A stretch of 64,000 nucleotides of DNA from Acanthaster planci (lineage: Eukaryota > Echinodermata > Asteroidea > Valvatida > Acanthasteridae): contig NW_019091476.1 in the NCBI RefSeq assembly GCF_001949145.1, positions 352,331 through 416,330 on the forward strand, written 5' to 3'. Below the pieces are notes generated by a model. The model did no database searches, was not told where the DNA came from, and worked only from the letters and a program-made list of their open reading frames with translations. Made by a program: the position numbers and the translations under genes. Below are positions 1 to 12,098 of this stretch, piece by piece. Numbering within the stretch: position 1 is the first letter of the stretch; each line of letters begins with the position of its first letter.

Positions 1-85
1 ATTTGTGCACATATGTGCCGTAAAACCACAGGAGGGTTAAGTTAGCATTCTTCCCTAACCACTATGCCACACTCAACCACAAGTG
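1..85 (-). repeat. Possible tRNA-derived SINE head, degenerate
   Basis: On the minus strand, the complement of 56-70 reads GTGGCATAGTGGTTAG, which fits a tRNA/pol III A box (TGGCNNAGTGG). No clean B box follows within the window, so this is at best a decayed or truncated SINE head in intron 2 of the DNAJA3-like gene. The call rests on this single motif. Confidence 0.25.
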
Positions 86-182
86 GAAAGGGATAAACAA
101 TGACAATGCAATGTCACTGTCAAATGCTCACAACTGTAGCATTAAGAGAAAAACTGACATCGAGGACTCATCAGTGGCCCAC

Positions 183-2348
183 CTCATAGTAAGCCTTCTT
201 GATGTCTTTCTGCGAAGCATTCTTCGGGACGCCCAGTACTTTGTAAGGATCTGAAATGGCCGTGGCTGCTGGGCTAGTGTGGATTAGTCTGCCAAAGGAT
301 GTCCCCGAATGAACTCCTGCCAAACAATAACAACAAAACATGGTGAGATATGCACTGACTGTGAGGTACATACATGTAGCTTTACAAATCTACAGTAAAC
401 TAAAAGTCGTCATATCATTTAAGTCGGCCTTTTGACAAAAGTCCTGATCGTCTGCAATGCAGTTCCATTGAAAATTTCATTTCTAAGTCGGCATTTATAG
501 GTCGTCATTTCACATAAGTCGGCACATTTTTCTTGGTCCCTTCTCCACAAAACCACAAAAATTCCTTCTTTGCTTCGTCCGCAGGGGCACATGATCAATT
601 ATCAAATTTGCAGCCTATGAGGATAATAATCGAGAACAAATTTGCTGGGATCGACCATGGAAGTAGAAAGAAACCAGGGTAAATCGAAGCTATTGAATTA
701 GTGCAAGAAATCATAATGTATATACATGTAGGCAATACATGTGTACATGTAAGTCAGCAAAATGACAACTTGGAGCACAAGACGGCATTTGCGCAAGTCG
801 TCATAATTTCTTGAGTCCCAAGAGTGCCGACTTAGCTGAAGTTTCCTGTGTGTTTTAGTTGCCATGTTCCTGTGTTGTTTTATGACATTGCAGTGTCCAA
901 AATGCAAGGTTGGTGAATAAAAGTTTGACTTTCGAAACTTGCCAATCTTGTAACTTTTAAAGAGTATTTGAATCAGCCAGGGTTGCTTTTGCTGGATATT
1001 ACTGTATGAGAAAGAGGAAACATACACATAGATATGTACATAATTGAGCTCAGCCGAAAATCCCTTTGTGTTAACCCTCACGGTAATATACTGCCGTAAC
1101 AAGTTAAAACCCATATCAACATTGCTTCTCCAAATTTTCTCACGGCATATAGGCTAGGCCTACTGGAAAAACAAACATCAAAGAACTGAGTAAGAAGGTA
1201 AATGTTCAAATTTGTACAAACATTTACCTTGTGGATTGCGTCTGGCAACATTATCAATTGTCACATTTATCATCCAAGATACGCCAACAGACCACAATAA
1301 AACAAAGTCAAAACAAATATCCCTAAAATATTTTTCCATTAAAAAATTCATGTAATTTGAAGGAGGGGAGGCAATTTCACTCTTTGATGCTGAGCATGCT
1401 GAAGGCACTGTCAAACTGCTAATTATTTTAGCCGAGTTTCAGAATAGCATAGCCACCCATAGGCACCAGCAGGGGTATGGCATGTTGAGCAACACCATAG
1501 CAACATGATTTTGTTGACAAAAACCATGTCACTCTACAAAAGGGGATGGGTGACCCACAATTTTCTTTAGCAAAATGTTCTCCTTTTTTGAACGAAGTTG
1601 CGAGTACAGGCCTACTATCGGACATGGCATGCTAGCTGCACAAGCGTCAACACATACAACAAGCATCAACAACTTGAAAATACCCTCTAAAGATTTTAAA
1701 GTGTTTTTTTCATATTTTAGAGACCGTAAGTCCTGCCACTGTGTAAGAGAAACATTGAATTTACTTCCAGATTCATGCAGAAAAATAAAACTTTTTCGCG
1801 ATGCATGGATGCTGCCATCTTTCTTTACTCTATACCGTCTACGCGAAAACAAGATGGCAGCCGGCCGGTCGGGCAGCACGAGCAGGCCCAAATTTGTCGC
1901 TCAAATTTCCACACTGAAATATCATGTTTGACAATATGATAGTTGAACATGTTGAATATGATATGTGGGAGCCTTACTAATGTTGTAAATATAAAAATTT
2001 TGCATAAAAATGTTCAACATTTTGTTGACACTTTGTTGACGCTAAATAGCATGACCCGCATGGGGGGCCTGGGTCCTGATACGAGTGACCGGTGCGGCAT
2101 GACCGATGACACCGACACGACGACGGCATGCCTTTTTATTTTTATATTTTTCAGACTCCGAAAATACCATCAATTGTGTTGCCGATGTGCTTTCGCAGCA
2201 GATATGACGCTTTACAGCCATCATGCCCAAATGATCTAAAGGCCCTCTTGGTAACAACGGTGCATCTCAAGCATGGGAAGAATGGTTGAATCCTGCGAGA
2301 ATTCTGCGGTAAAATTCGCAGCAATTTCGTCATGCTTGTCGCAGCCAT
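183..2348 (-). CDS. DNAJA3: DNAJA3/Tid1-like mitochondrial DnaJ co-chaperone, 5' part (exons 1-2)
   Basis: Two minus-strand exons are visible. Exon 1 (2348 down to 2168, 181 nt) starts with ATG directly after an in-frame TGA. It encodes about 60 residues rich in Arg, Ser and Leu without acidic runs ([20 protein letters not shown]...), which looks like a mitochondrial presequence. It ends at GATG|GTATTT in phase 1. Exon 2 (316 to 183, 134 nt) follows a TTTGGCAG acceptor. It restores the phase (G+GA = Gly) and encodes a linker with IHTS followed by the start of a J domain, [20 protein letters not shown], ending YYE before a GT donor. Human DNAJA3 has the closely similar FHTS linker and [21 protein letters not shown]. 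The HPD motif, Gly/Phe region and zinc-finger domains would lie beyond the left edge. In this family the J domain stimulates the ATPase of mitochondrial Hsp70. The exon 2 assignment is strong; joining to exon 1 is inferred from phase and targeting character. The 1.85 kb intron (317-2167) contains repeats but no other exon that I recognise. Confidence 0.85.
404..840. repeat. Foldback-like repeat with reiterated AAGTCGGC/AAGTCGTCAT motifs
   Basis: AAGTCGGC and AGTCGTCAT recur in the left part (around 406, 421, 485, 493 and 512). The right part has AAGTCGTCAT near 797 and the opposite orientation GCCGACTT near 827. Inverted subterminal repeats enclosing non-coding sequence suggest a decayed non-autonomous DNA transposon inside DNAJA3 intron 1. 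The exact ends and target duplications were not resolved. Confidence 0.4.
1814..1858. promoter_or_regulatory. Divergent pair of AAGATGGC (YY1-like) elements
   Basis: AAGATGGC occurs on the minus strand at 1821-1814 and on the plus strand at 1851-1858, pointing away from each other and separated by 29 bases containing CGTCTACGCG. AAGATGGCGGC-type sites are known initiator-proximal YY1 elements of housekeeping promoters, with the ATG often being the start codon. Here short ORFs follow on both sides (25 codons on plus, 33 on minus), but neither leads to a recognisable exon. The location inside intron 1 of the DNAJA3-like gene makes a second promoter possible but unproven. Confidence 0.2.
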
Positions 2349-5300
2349 GTTCCTCGGTAGTCAGATGCCCCTGCTGTTTTACCACACAATTTGATATGTT
2401 TGTCGCCTGGATGTAAACCTGTTAAACTTGTTCCAGTCTATCAGGACGTAAAACTGTCAGGGTTACGGCGGCCGGCAAAGAACGCATCATCTCCATCTGA
2501 CGGTTAGTCCATGCGTTTTACCATGGTTTCTGCTGTCGCATGAGTTTGATACCCATCCAGTATAAACTGTGGGGCACAACGAACCTTCGAAATTTCACTT
2601 TGTTGCATAACTTTTTACAAAGTTCCAACGGCCTCTAGATTTGAAAAAAGTGATGGTAGCATCTTCGATCCGTGTAGTCCCTTACAAGGAAATAACTAAC
2701 TAAACAACCCCTCCACATTTACAAGCCCACACTTTACAAGTCTTCTCTCAAGTGTTCCAATGGTCAGTTTTATATTAAAATATCACATTCAATTTATTTC
2801 AGCTCTTTTGCATGCCTTGACACAGGGCAGAGCCAGAACCAAATTTTTCGGGGGGGGGGACTTGTTCAACATTTCTTGAAAACTTTTTGGACGTATTTTC
2901 ATATAACACTATTATGGCCTTTTTGTGAAGGGTTAGGCTGCATTTTGGACCTTTTAATGTACTTTTGGAAGGGAGAGAAGTGACATAGACAATTAAATGC
3001 CATTCAGTATTTCTTAATAAGATATTCTGGCTCTTTTCTTGGTGGGGGGGGAAGCCCATTGGCCCTGAATTGCCTTGATACTATGCTGCTTTGCAGACAA
3101 TTAAAGACTGCCGTTCAAAATTCGTATTTGGGTTATAAATGGACAGCAGCTGTGTGACAGTGTAAAGATCAAGAGCAGGCCTCTTGCCAAGGGGGTGAAG
3201 GAGGGGCCCCCACCTGGCAAACCATACGCATCAAAATTATCTATTGTTCTTGTGATGTGTCGCCCCCCAAGTCAAAAGCTGGTGACAGGGCTGATAATGG
3301 GTTGGAACTCTCTCTTCTATAATTATAGGAATTTAGAGAACGGATGTAGAAAAAGATCATAACCCTCTACAATTGCCCAAAAGCAACATATTTTGCCCTG
3401 GCGAAAGCCGATCTAGAACTGCTAGAACTCAAAGGAAAGGTTTCAATACTTCTTGAATTATTGTTTCTATTCATTTAATGCTCAAAACCCTTGAACTGTC
3501 AAAGAGAAAAAAATGTTTGAGAATGAATTCATTATGAGTCTACTCCTGATGAAAATTAAACCGTAGAAAAATATTCCAACAAGAATGTTCACCATAGCAT
3601 TAGTTTCAAGTAACACAAACCTAATATCTATTTCTATATTTGTGTATTTCTAGGAGTAAAATATTAATAATCAATAGAAATGTACCAGATATAAGCCCAC
3701 AATCAACAGAATTTTCAACAATAAAAGCCAATACTGCAACTGTTCCCATCTGTGCTCCCACTTAGAAATAAACATGTAGATTTACTCTCAAAATCCATAC
3801 AGGATTTTTTAGTAATCATCCGCATTTCCAACCCTATACATGTTCAGAATCGAAATATATGATTTTTTCCCAAAAGGTTACATAGCAAATTAAACATATG
3901 ACTAAACTCATTTTGCACTTGCAATAAACTTTAGATATCCAATCACTCTCCATAAATATGACTTCTTTCATTTTCAAGTCACTTTACAATGCCTGGTGGG
4001 GAACTGTACTTCACTACCGTTGTTTCCGTTTATTAGCTTGCTGAGTGACATCCTGGGGATGATTTGACAATTAACAGTGGGACAAACTACTCTCATCAAA
4101 TGTCCAGTTTATGATCCAGGGATGAGGAGAGGTTTTCAAGTTTTTCACTGACCGTACATGGTGCAGATTTAACTACAGATGGTAAAGTAAAATACCAATT
4201 ACTTTACTTGCACAATAATTTTCCAAACATTTTTCCCAAACGGTTTGCACTTTTGTGAATGCAGAAGACATGGCTATATATATTCATATATCAAGTTTCA
4301 ATAATTTCAGTCAATCACACGGGTGACCAAAGGTCAAATCATGCATGCCAGTTTATGCATACAGGACCCCACTGTAAAATTATCAAAGGGAATATTTCCG
4401 CGAACCACTGCAAAGTGGAACTTGAATGGCCTTATACCACATCATAGTTATTCAATCTATCCATAAATGCAGCATGTTGAAATGTTTTTGTGTAATTCTT
4501 TTCACAATGAGGTAAAGCAGAAAAACATTAATGTAACAATGCTGAGATCCAGGCACTCTAGCTGGCATGCACACAAAAAAGAAATTCCCCCAAAAAACTG
4601 CTTGATCTTAATTTGAAGTCATGATCAAAAAGGTGTCTGGCATATACCATGGGTAAAGATCCTACGGGGATGGAGTGGATATACCCCCCTCCCCACTTTG
4701 TTTTTTTTTGGGGGGGGGTGTACCAATATAATTAACCCCCCCCCCCTTTCAAGTCACTGACTATGCGCACCCTTAGCCTGCACCATTGACTATGTACTTG
4801 CCGGCGTCACAGTCTCACTTGGGATGGAGGCCGTGCCGAGCTTTCAGAAATCCCCCCTCCATTACGTGACAAAAAATCTCCGCCTATGGCTTTATAGAGT
4901 CTTTGAGAATGACACCAGCAGTCCCCTTGTACTATCTTCACAGCTACAACAGAACTACTTACATTAAATGTAATATGCAAGTATATGGCAGGTTTTCCTG
5001 GTGTTGTTCCAGGGAATATTTTGTCCACACGGCTAGTTACCGTCATATACAATGCACATTTTTGAAATGAAGGTCTCAATCAATGCAAAACGTCTTGAGC
5101 TCCAAGGATATGTAAACCACAAACAGTAGAAGATGGAGTGAAACAAATGTTGAAAGTTTGGAGAAGACTGAAATATGACAACATGAGGTATGAATTTAGT
5201 TGCACAAAATAAAATCTTTCAGTAGTTTGAAATATTTACATTTAATTATCTCTGTCACTGTGTAAAACTGTTCGCTGTTACTGCAGATCCATTAAAAGCA

Positions 5301-5757
5301 CACGTCTACTCTACATGCAGTTATCTCTTTGATCCTAGTTTGTTGACTTAATTAAGGACTCAGTACAGTTATTGTACAAGAAATTGTCACTTATTGTATC
5401 ATATAAAGGCATTCCCATTATCCTTACACCAACAACTAACCTCTGTGCAAACAATATGTTCATTTAGTTTTTGAGATGCATGTATTTGACAAGGTTGTAA
5501 AAGGTCTTTTCAAATAACCCAGAGTCCCTCGGCATTTTTTGCTCTGGGAAGTTTCGTGAATCCACAAAAATTGAACACTGAGCAGTTGATCTTAATCTTT
5601 GTACTTAAAGTGAATCAGGATTCCACACTGATGTAAATGAAAGACGCAAGGGTTATACAGTTCTGAAACCATCAAATCAATTAATATCTCAAGTGTTGGA
5701 TTTCAGCAGGTTAAGAAGGGAAGGTTAATGTAGAAAGAGCCTTTCAGTAGGAAAACA
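2349..5757. other. Intergenic region between the DNAJA3-like and MAT2B-like genes
   Basis: About 3.4 kb between two minus-strand genes. It should hold the promoter of the DNAJA3-like gene just above 2348 and the 3' UTR of the MAT2B-like gene just below 5758. Several G or C homopolymer runs occur near 2850, 3045 and 4685-4750; the last is a C-run/G-run/C-run arrangement that could fold back. No exon with recognisable protein similarity was seen on either strand. Confidence 0.6.
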
Positions 5758-8700
5758 TTACTTCTTTTCATAGAATGGTCTCAAGCATGGCTCAATTCCT
5801 TCCCTGAACTTTGTAAACTGACCAATCCCAAGGCTGGTTAGAATAGAGCAGTCCAGACGGCAGTCATACGGCCTGGGGGTTCCAGATGGAGGGTTGGGAT
5901 TGGCTACCATGTGGTCGGCTTTCAGACCAAAGATATCCACCATGACTTTGGCCATGTCATGCTTGGTCATCTGCTCGTTGTGGCACCAATGGAAGATTCC
6001 CTTAGCGGCGACTGGATTCTGGGAAAAAGAAAAAAAGAAAATTGAAGCAATCACAATTTGCTTCATTAACCATCTCCCTTCCTGGATCTAACAATAACAT
6101 GCAGATTGTAATTACAAGAATATGTACAAGCTGGATCAGAATGAGCTTCATGCCTTATGGGGCCGATTTGAAGGGCTGCTAAGCACAGAAACTTGCCAGG
6201 AAAAAATATTGGCTTAGCACTGCCTCAAGTGGGGGATGTCTACTCTATAAAGTGGCTGAGTGCCTAATTTGCTTTATATAAAAAAGTCTTGCTCAGTAGC
6301 AACAGGTTCCCAGTGGCATTGCCATGTAAGGTATATTGCCTGTGACCGATACCTGGCTAATTTTTGCTCTAAGAGAAGAATTGCTAAGTACTATTTCTTT
6401 TCTGTTAAGTAAAAAATGGCTTCACAAAAATGGTTTCTGGCATCATATGAATTGTCCACTCCCCTAAAATCTGGTGTATTTATACATATAAATAGACCCT
6501 ACCACTCAGTTTAAAAATCTTTGATCTAATTTTATCCACTGAAGCATGTACAATACAGTCAGTGACAGAGTCCATATTTTATACAGGACATCTTTTACAC
6601 CACATTCAAATTTTTTTTCTTTTCAACACAAACAATAAAAAGTTAAGTATGCACCTTAAGGTAGAGGTCTCCTAGCTGTCTGCAGACCAGCGCAACATCC
6701 TGCACGTGGGTTGGGTAGCGAAGCTGATAGGCACACATGGTTGCCTCCTTGCTGCTATCCAGCAAAGCTTTGAAAAGGACGGTTACCGCACTCTCCTCAA
6801 GATACTCCACCTCACCGTACAGCACTGGAACTCGCAAGATAGCTGATGGACAGGCAGCTATGAAAGAATGAATATCCAACTTAGATTTGGATCATTCTAG
6901 AAATTTGGGGTCTGATTTGAGAAATTTTCTGTCCATGTCATTTGACAAAGGATATATCATTGGAATTGACTTCAAACTATTTTTATTTATTTGCCAGGTA
7001 ATTTGCATTACTTAATCGCTCTTTTAAATTGAAGAATGTCTTCAAAACTTACTAAGTCACATGCCAGATGTGACAACAACAGGCAAAATTGGACCTCAAG
7101 TTTATAGAATGACCTGTTTCGCAAACTGCTTAACCTACCAGAAAATCACAATGTGTGCCTCACATTTTAAACCCTTTAAGGGGTGTGTGCCATTTGATTT
7201 GAAAAGTTCATTCATTGTTGAGACTGTCATCTGTTGAGGTTGGCGGTGTTTCTGCACCTCATACAAATTTATAGGCAACTTTGCCTCCTCCATTGGTCCA
7301 TTAATGTGTCAAGGAATTCAAGATTGCTCCCTCTCAAATTCTGGTCCACGTACTGATTTAATTTTGTGAAAAAAAAAAAAAAGAAAAAAAAATCAGCTAA
7401 CTTGATTTCCAGTCAAGTAAATCAGTGATCCTGACTTAATCTGACCTGTGTTGGTTAAAAAAAAACATGCAAGCATGGCTGGTCATGAAAACCACAAAAG
7501 GTTTCTAGTACATCATAATTTATGAAGACATTCATAAAACAATAAAACGGTCACAACTGCAGGCATAACGTGAGCAGACACAAGAAATACTTCAGGGCAA
7601 AACAAGTATTTGAGTTTACAACGAATGGAGGAAAAAGAGTAAAGTTGCTGGTACCTCCACATTGGCTGAAATGACTATTTTTTAACACAGGGGTTGATGG
7701 TTAGACAGAGAGATCTAATACCCTTGGCCAACACCTTTGGCGGAAGTCCTTCTCAAATTGTTTTCTTGCATACATTTACATGTACCAAGCTGGATTTGTA
7801 CACTGTCCCTTCACTGATATGTATAAAGTATACAGTGAGTGATTTTCCAAAATAGGATCTCAGAGTCTTTTGCATGCCAAGATAAATGTTTCCGTTTGAG
7901 TAAGATACAAATGTGCATGTAAGCACGATCTCTTGCCAAAAATCACAGAAAAAACCTTGAGGAAATCTGACGCCATGTCTACTGCTCCTCCCCCCCCCCA
8001 AAAGAACTACTGCAACTCTTCCAAGCTGTATTTCAGTTTGGTCTTGTTTGAAGTCCAATAAGTAGACTTAAGTATCACAGAGTACATGTAGGGAGTTAAC
8101 GCCTTGGAAACAAGTACCCGCCCGATGATATCAAAACTAGGTTTCTTTTTTGTGGGCTAGGTACTCGTAAAAAGAAAAAATCCACGTATAAAATGTACAT
8201 GTACATGTATGTGAACCTTAATGGTGAAGGGTGACATTGCTGAAAAATCACCGTACCGCTGAAAAGCTTGGTCCCACTGCCGTAACTCTGATTCAGAGAT
8301 TGATGGACCTACTTTTGCTACAAATTAAAGGGAGCACTTTGTTTAATAAAAAGGTGGGGGAGATTCCCATCAAACACTGAGAACAATGTGCTGCTTCCTA
8401 TGTAGAAAAACAGAGTCCTGTTTCAGGCACATGGTCCGCTGGGATTGCCCTGTGTTCATAGTGAATAAACCTTTGTGCACGCCAAACAATGTTCCCTTGT
8501 TTGGTGATGCAATCTACATTCAGAATTCGCATCATGGCAAGAACAGAAAAAACCTTTTTAGCTTGTTATAGTTGAGTTCTGAAGACACATGACATTGTGT
8601 TCGATTTGGATGCTTCCATATTTATTTAAACAGATAAAATCAGAGAAAACATGTTTTCCTTAGAGGTGCTCTTTAAGGGTTCTTCATAGTTTTAAGGGTA

Positions 8701-11700
8701 CCCGGGTACCCGGTACTGACAAAAAATAGGTACCTTGTTCCAAAAATACCAGTAAATGTACACCCCTAGAAACAAGATAGTGCAGTCTGGGTGCCTCAGA
8801 TTATGAAATGAATTCCAAGTGCTTGGAAGACAAGGTATAGTGACAATGGGCATCTGCAGAAGAACTGGATTTAAAAATCCAAGTCTGAATTATTGAGGCA
8901 GAAATTTGTAGATTCCTCACACCTTTGTTAAACTGTGCATGGAACCTGTCCATTCTTTCTCCTTCAAAGTGCTCTGTTAACACAATCTTGGTGCTAACTA
9001 TCTGGTTCTCATTATGCGACCTTTTGAATCAGCGCACATGGGGACGTAGGAAAGGACTCAAGCTACTTTGTATGTCTACATCTTACTGTTAGCCTGCACA
9101 GCAATCTCTCCATCCAACTTAGATTGGCCGTACTTATTGAGTGGGTTCGGCTTGTCCTGGACTTTGTATGGCGGGTCCTTGCCGTCAAAAATGTAATCTG
9201 TGCTCAGGTAGATCATGTAGGCTCCAATCTCACCTGTTCAAAGCAAGCATAAATCCCTAAGTCAGATGGGAAGAACAACGAACATAGGGATGGAGACAGC
9301 TCAGTTGGTTGAGCACTGGTACACTGTTAGGGAAGTAGAAGATTAAAATCCCATTCAGGTCAATTTCTCTGTTTAGAATTATGAGATCATAATGGCTAAT
9401 TTCTCTGCTTTAAATGTGACCAACTCTGCAAAAAAATGTATCAAGGGACGCTGTGCTATATCACACCAACTGATTTCTATGTGGAAAGGGTGACTTTTTA
9501 CTTCTTGGTTTACTGGCTTCTATTACATGTATATCAATACACTCAACCTAACTGTTGCTATGAATATTCAAGAGACTTTCTTCTTGGCTAATTTCTTTTT
9601 TCCACTTCCTGTGTTTAAAGGGTTTTATCTCTGAAAGCACTTCTGTTAATGGTTATGATATGATTAAACAAAAAACAGTATATCTCCACTTTTCTCCAGA
9701 TTGCAAAATGCCACAGGGTTCAAACCTACACCAAATTAATAAGGCTGTGCCGAATATCTGAATATTTGGATATTCGATCGAGTATCAAATATTATTTTCC
9801 AAATTCGAATATTCAAATGCAAAATTCATAAAAACGAAGGGAAATTTTTTTTGTTTTGAATGCGAAAAATTGCACTGTGGAGGCTTGTTTCAGGCAGACT
9901 CAAATGAAAAGCGGCAGAAATCTTACGATTAAAAAATCCATTTATGCATTACAAAATTTTAAAGGACAAGAAGTATTGTTCGTCTCTTAATCTTGCTAAA
10001 TCATGGTTAGAGATACTTCCAGACAGGAGAAGCTATTACAGTGATTAAAATGTAACATTTTGTGCATTACTGCAACTGATTTTGTATATGAATTGTTCAT
10101 CAACAATCTGCTGGTCGGTACAAACGAAAATTCCAATATTCGATCGAATTGGAAGTCGAATATTCGAATGGCGAATTATTCGAATTGACTAAGCCCTACA
10201 AAATAAAGTTTATAATGTAACCAATTCAGATGTGTATGTGATTCATTTTGAAAAAAATGTCCCATAATACCTATTTTTGTATTTTTTTTTATATATAATA
10301 GTGACTAGTGATTTTAAGGATTTTCGTGCCAGTTGGTGAGCTGTTTCATCAAGCTTAGTGCCAGACGGTAGAACGCTATGGTGGAGATCCCCAACCTGCA
10401 CCGTACCAGCGTAGCGATAACACTGAGCCACACATTTGCCACACTTTCATTTGTAAGGAACCTCCATGTAAAATGACAGAGGTTGGGCCTCAATCCTACA
10501 CAATCTTCTGAAAAACATGGATCCTAAAGTGCTTGGGGAAGTTGGACGATTATAGATTTGACTTTCATTCTCACCACAAATGGAAGCTATTGTCGACGTT
10601 GCCCCAACATTCAAGTTCTTGGTCTCATCTGCCTGTTTTTCAACAACATCCGGCCTCCGTTCAGCTGCCGAATGGATGACTACATCTGGCTGCATAGCAA
10701 ACGCGAGTGGGGAGAAGTGTCATTACCACAGCTCCAAAATTTGAATCTGTTTCTACCTACACCCACAGCACTATTTTTGGTTATGAATTCAAACTGCAAG
10801 TTTTAAAAGCCACCGAATTACCAGTACATAAATGCAATTTCTAGGATGCCAATATAAAGTCTGTACTGGACTACATTCGTTTTGCCTACAATTTATATGG
10901 GCAGTTTTGGCAGAAATATCATCCTTTGGTTGTTTTTATGTTACCTCCATTTCCTTCAAAATGTACATGTACAATTGTGTCATTAATTTCTAAGAGCCAT
11001 ACATGTAGTTTTAGTAGCCACTTGTAGGAGAAACACAACAGGGACATAAAAAGGACAGATCCTATACAGGTAAACATTGTAAAGAAAAGTGCGTAGCTAG
11101 GATTCTATCGAGAATATATAGAGACGTATCCCTTAAGGAAACTACCCGCAGCTTTGCATTAACCCTAACCCTCTACACCATGCAAAAACTGAACACTGTT
11201 ATGGTTAAAAGTGTATTTCTTTAGCCTTACTATGGGAAAATGAGTAAGTTGTCTAAATCCACTGTAATAACGATACTTGTGCTTTAAAAGTTGATGTGAA
11301 ATCATTATAGTATCTACGTAGCTCATATTGTCGTACCCTCCTCCCCAAAAAAGATTATATGACCATGCGGTTAAAAACAGTCACAAAACCAAAATGGAGT
11401 TGAAATTACCACTGTCTGTAATCTGCGTCAACATTTAATTAATGGTAAAATAAAAACCAACGATGTTGATTTCCCAAGAATCCTGAGTCCTTTAAAGTAA
11501 AAAAAAATCTGGGCTTTCACCAAAAAAAAAGACAAAAAAAGGATAATGATTAACCAGATGCAGTGCAATTGACTGCATAATTTTCTAACCTTAAGTTGAT
11601 ATCCAAACGTTTTTTTGACATCACATGACTTACTGTTTGCCAGCACAAATCGCGGTCTTCCACTGTCCTAACCTATTCAGTCAAAGTTGCTGTTTCATTC

Positions 11701-12098
11701 ATTCACAAGTTGGACGGTTTTAACTACCAGTACAAATGAATCCTTACAAACTGCATGTGTATTCATTATAAACGAATAAATACAAAAATGCTCTACATGA
11801 CGAGCTATGATGTGGGCAATGAAAACAGAAGTGAACATCTCAACTGGTGTTTTTGTGTAAGTACGGGTAACCATACAACTGGATCTTTTTTACCTTGAAA
11901 TCTGAGATGATACTTTTGACGGCAACGCCATCTCTCAAATCCACCTTTTTCAGAACACCCCCGGCTCGGCTGAAGGCCAGACCTACCACATCCCACGATG
12001 CCTTGGTGAATTCCTTCACCAGCGCTCGCCCTAGCAATCCCGATGCACCAGTTATCAACACTTTGGGCATGTCTGCGTTGTGAGGTCTAATTGGCCAT
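5758..12098 (-). CDS. MAT2B: Methionine adenosyltransferase 2 regulatory subunit beta (MAT2B-like), five exons
   Basis: Minus-strand exons are 12098-11894, 10689-10575, 9233-9087, 6857-6655 and 6018-5758. All have GT-AG borders and matching phases (0, 1, 1, 0), giving 300 residues from ATG 12070. The protein is an extended short-chain dehydrogenase (RmlD-type) fold. The Rossmann motif TGASGLLG is at residues 7-14, HSAAERRPDVVEKQ at about 65-78, YLSTDYIFDG at 106-115, the YGQSK (YxxxK) motif at 132-136, LYGEVEYLEESAVTVLF in exon 4, and GIFHWCHNEQMTKHDMA in exon 5. Human MAT2B shares these blocks (TGATGLLG, CAAERRPDVVENQ, YGKTKLDGE, GTFHWSGNEQMTK). The family protein binds NADP(H) and regulates MAT2A, the S-adenosylmethionine synthase. 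Upstream of ATG 12070 the frame stays open to a strong TTTTTTTTCTGCAG acceptor, so an upstream exon exists but was not found. The C-terminus ends FYEKK and lacks the human RWRQTVFH-type tail. Human MAT2B is 334 residues (323 in the other isoform). Confidence 0.92.
6858..9086. other. MAT2B-like intron (2.2 kb), no exon seen
   Basis: Intron between the exons at 9087-9233 and 6655-6857. It contains an A-rich tract near 7370-7390, a C-run at 7989-7998, a TACATGTA cluster near 8197 and a short nested palindrome at 8696-8716. Nothing coding was recognised on either strand. Confidence 0.6.
8696..8716. repeat. Short nested palindrome GGGTACCC x2
   Basis: GGGTACCCGGGTACCC followed by GGTAC is a perfect self-complementary tandem of an 8-base palindrome. 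It lies in an intron of the MAT2B-like gene. No function is assigned. Confidence 0.6.
9289..9360 (+). repeat. Degenerate tRNA-like/SINE head
   Basis: The plus strand reads GGATGGAGACAGCTCAGTTG then GTTGAGCACTGG, an A-box-like and D-arm-like sequence of a tRNA-derived element. About 40 bases later, AGATTAAAATCCC is a decayed B box (consensus GGTTCRANNCC). The body is intronic in the MAT2B-like gene. It is too degenerate to be a working tRNA gene. Confidence 0.45.
9740..10199. mobile_element. AT-rich MITE with TTCGAATA-rich inverted ends (hAT-like)
   Basis: The left end begins AAGGCTGTGCCGAATATC and continues through TATTCGATCGAG. The right end, read on the minus strand, begins GTAGGGCTTAGTCAATTCGA and contains ATTCGATCGAAT. 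The subterminal regions are rich in TTCGAATA-type palindromes on both sides of about 350 bases of unrelated AT-rich sequence. The GGGCT termini and the roughly 460 bp length suggest a non-autonomous hAT-type element. An 8-base target duplication was not clearly seen. Confidence 0.5.
10310..10440 (-). repeat. Degenerate tRNA-derived SINE
   Basis: On the minus strand, GGCTCAGTGTTATCG (complement of 10415-10429) resembles the A box of a tRNA (GGCTCAGTGGTTAGCG). GGTTGGGGATCTCC (complement of 10383-10396) is a decayed B box at normal spacing. A plausible SINE relic in the MAT2B-like intron, near the plus-strand relic at 9289. Confidence 0.4.
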
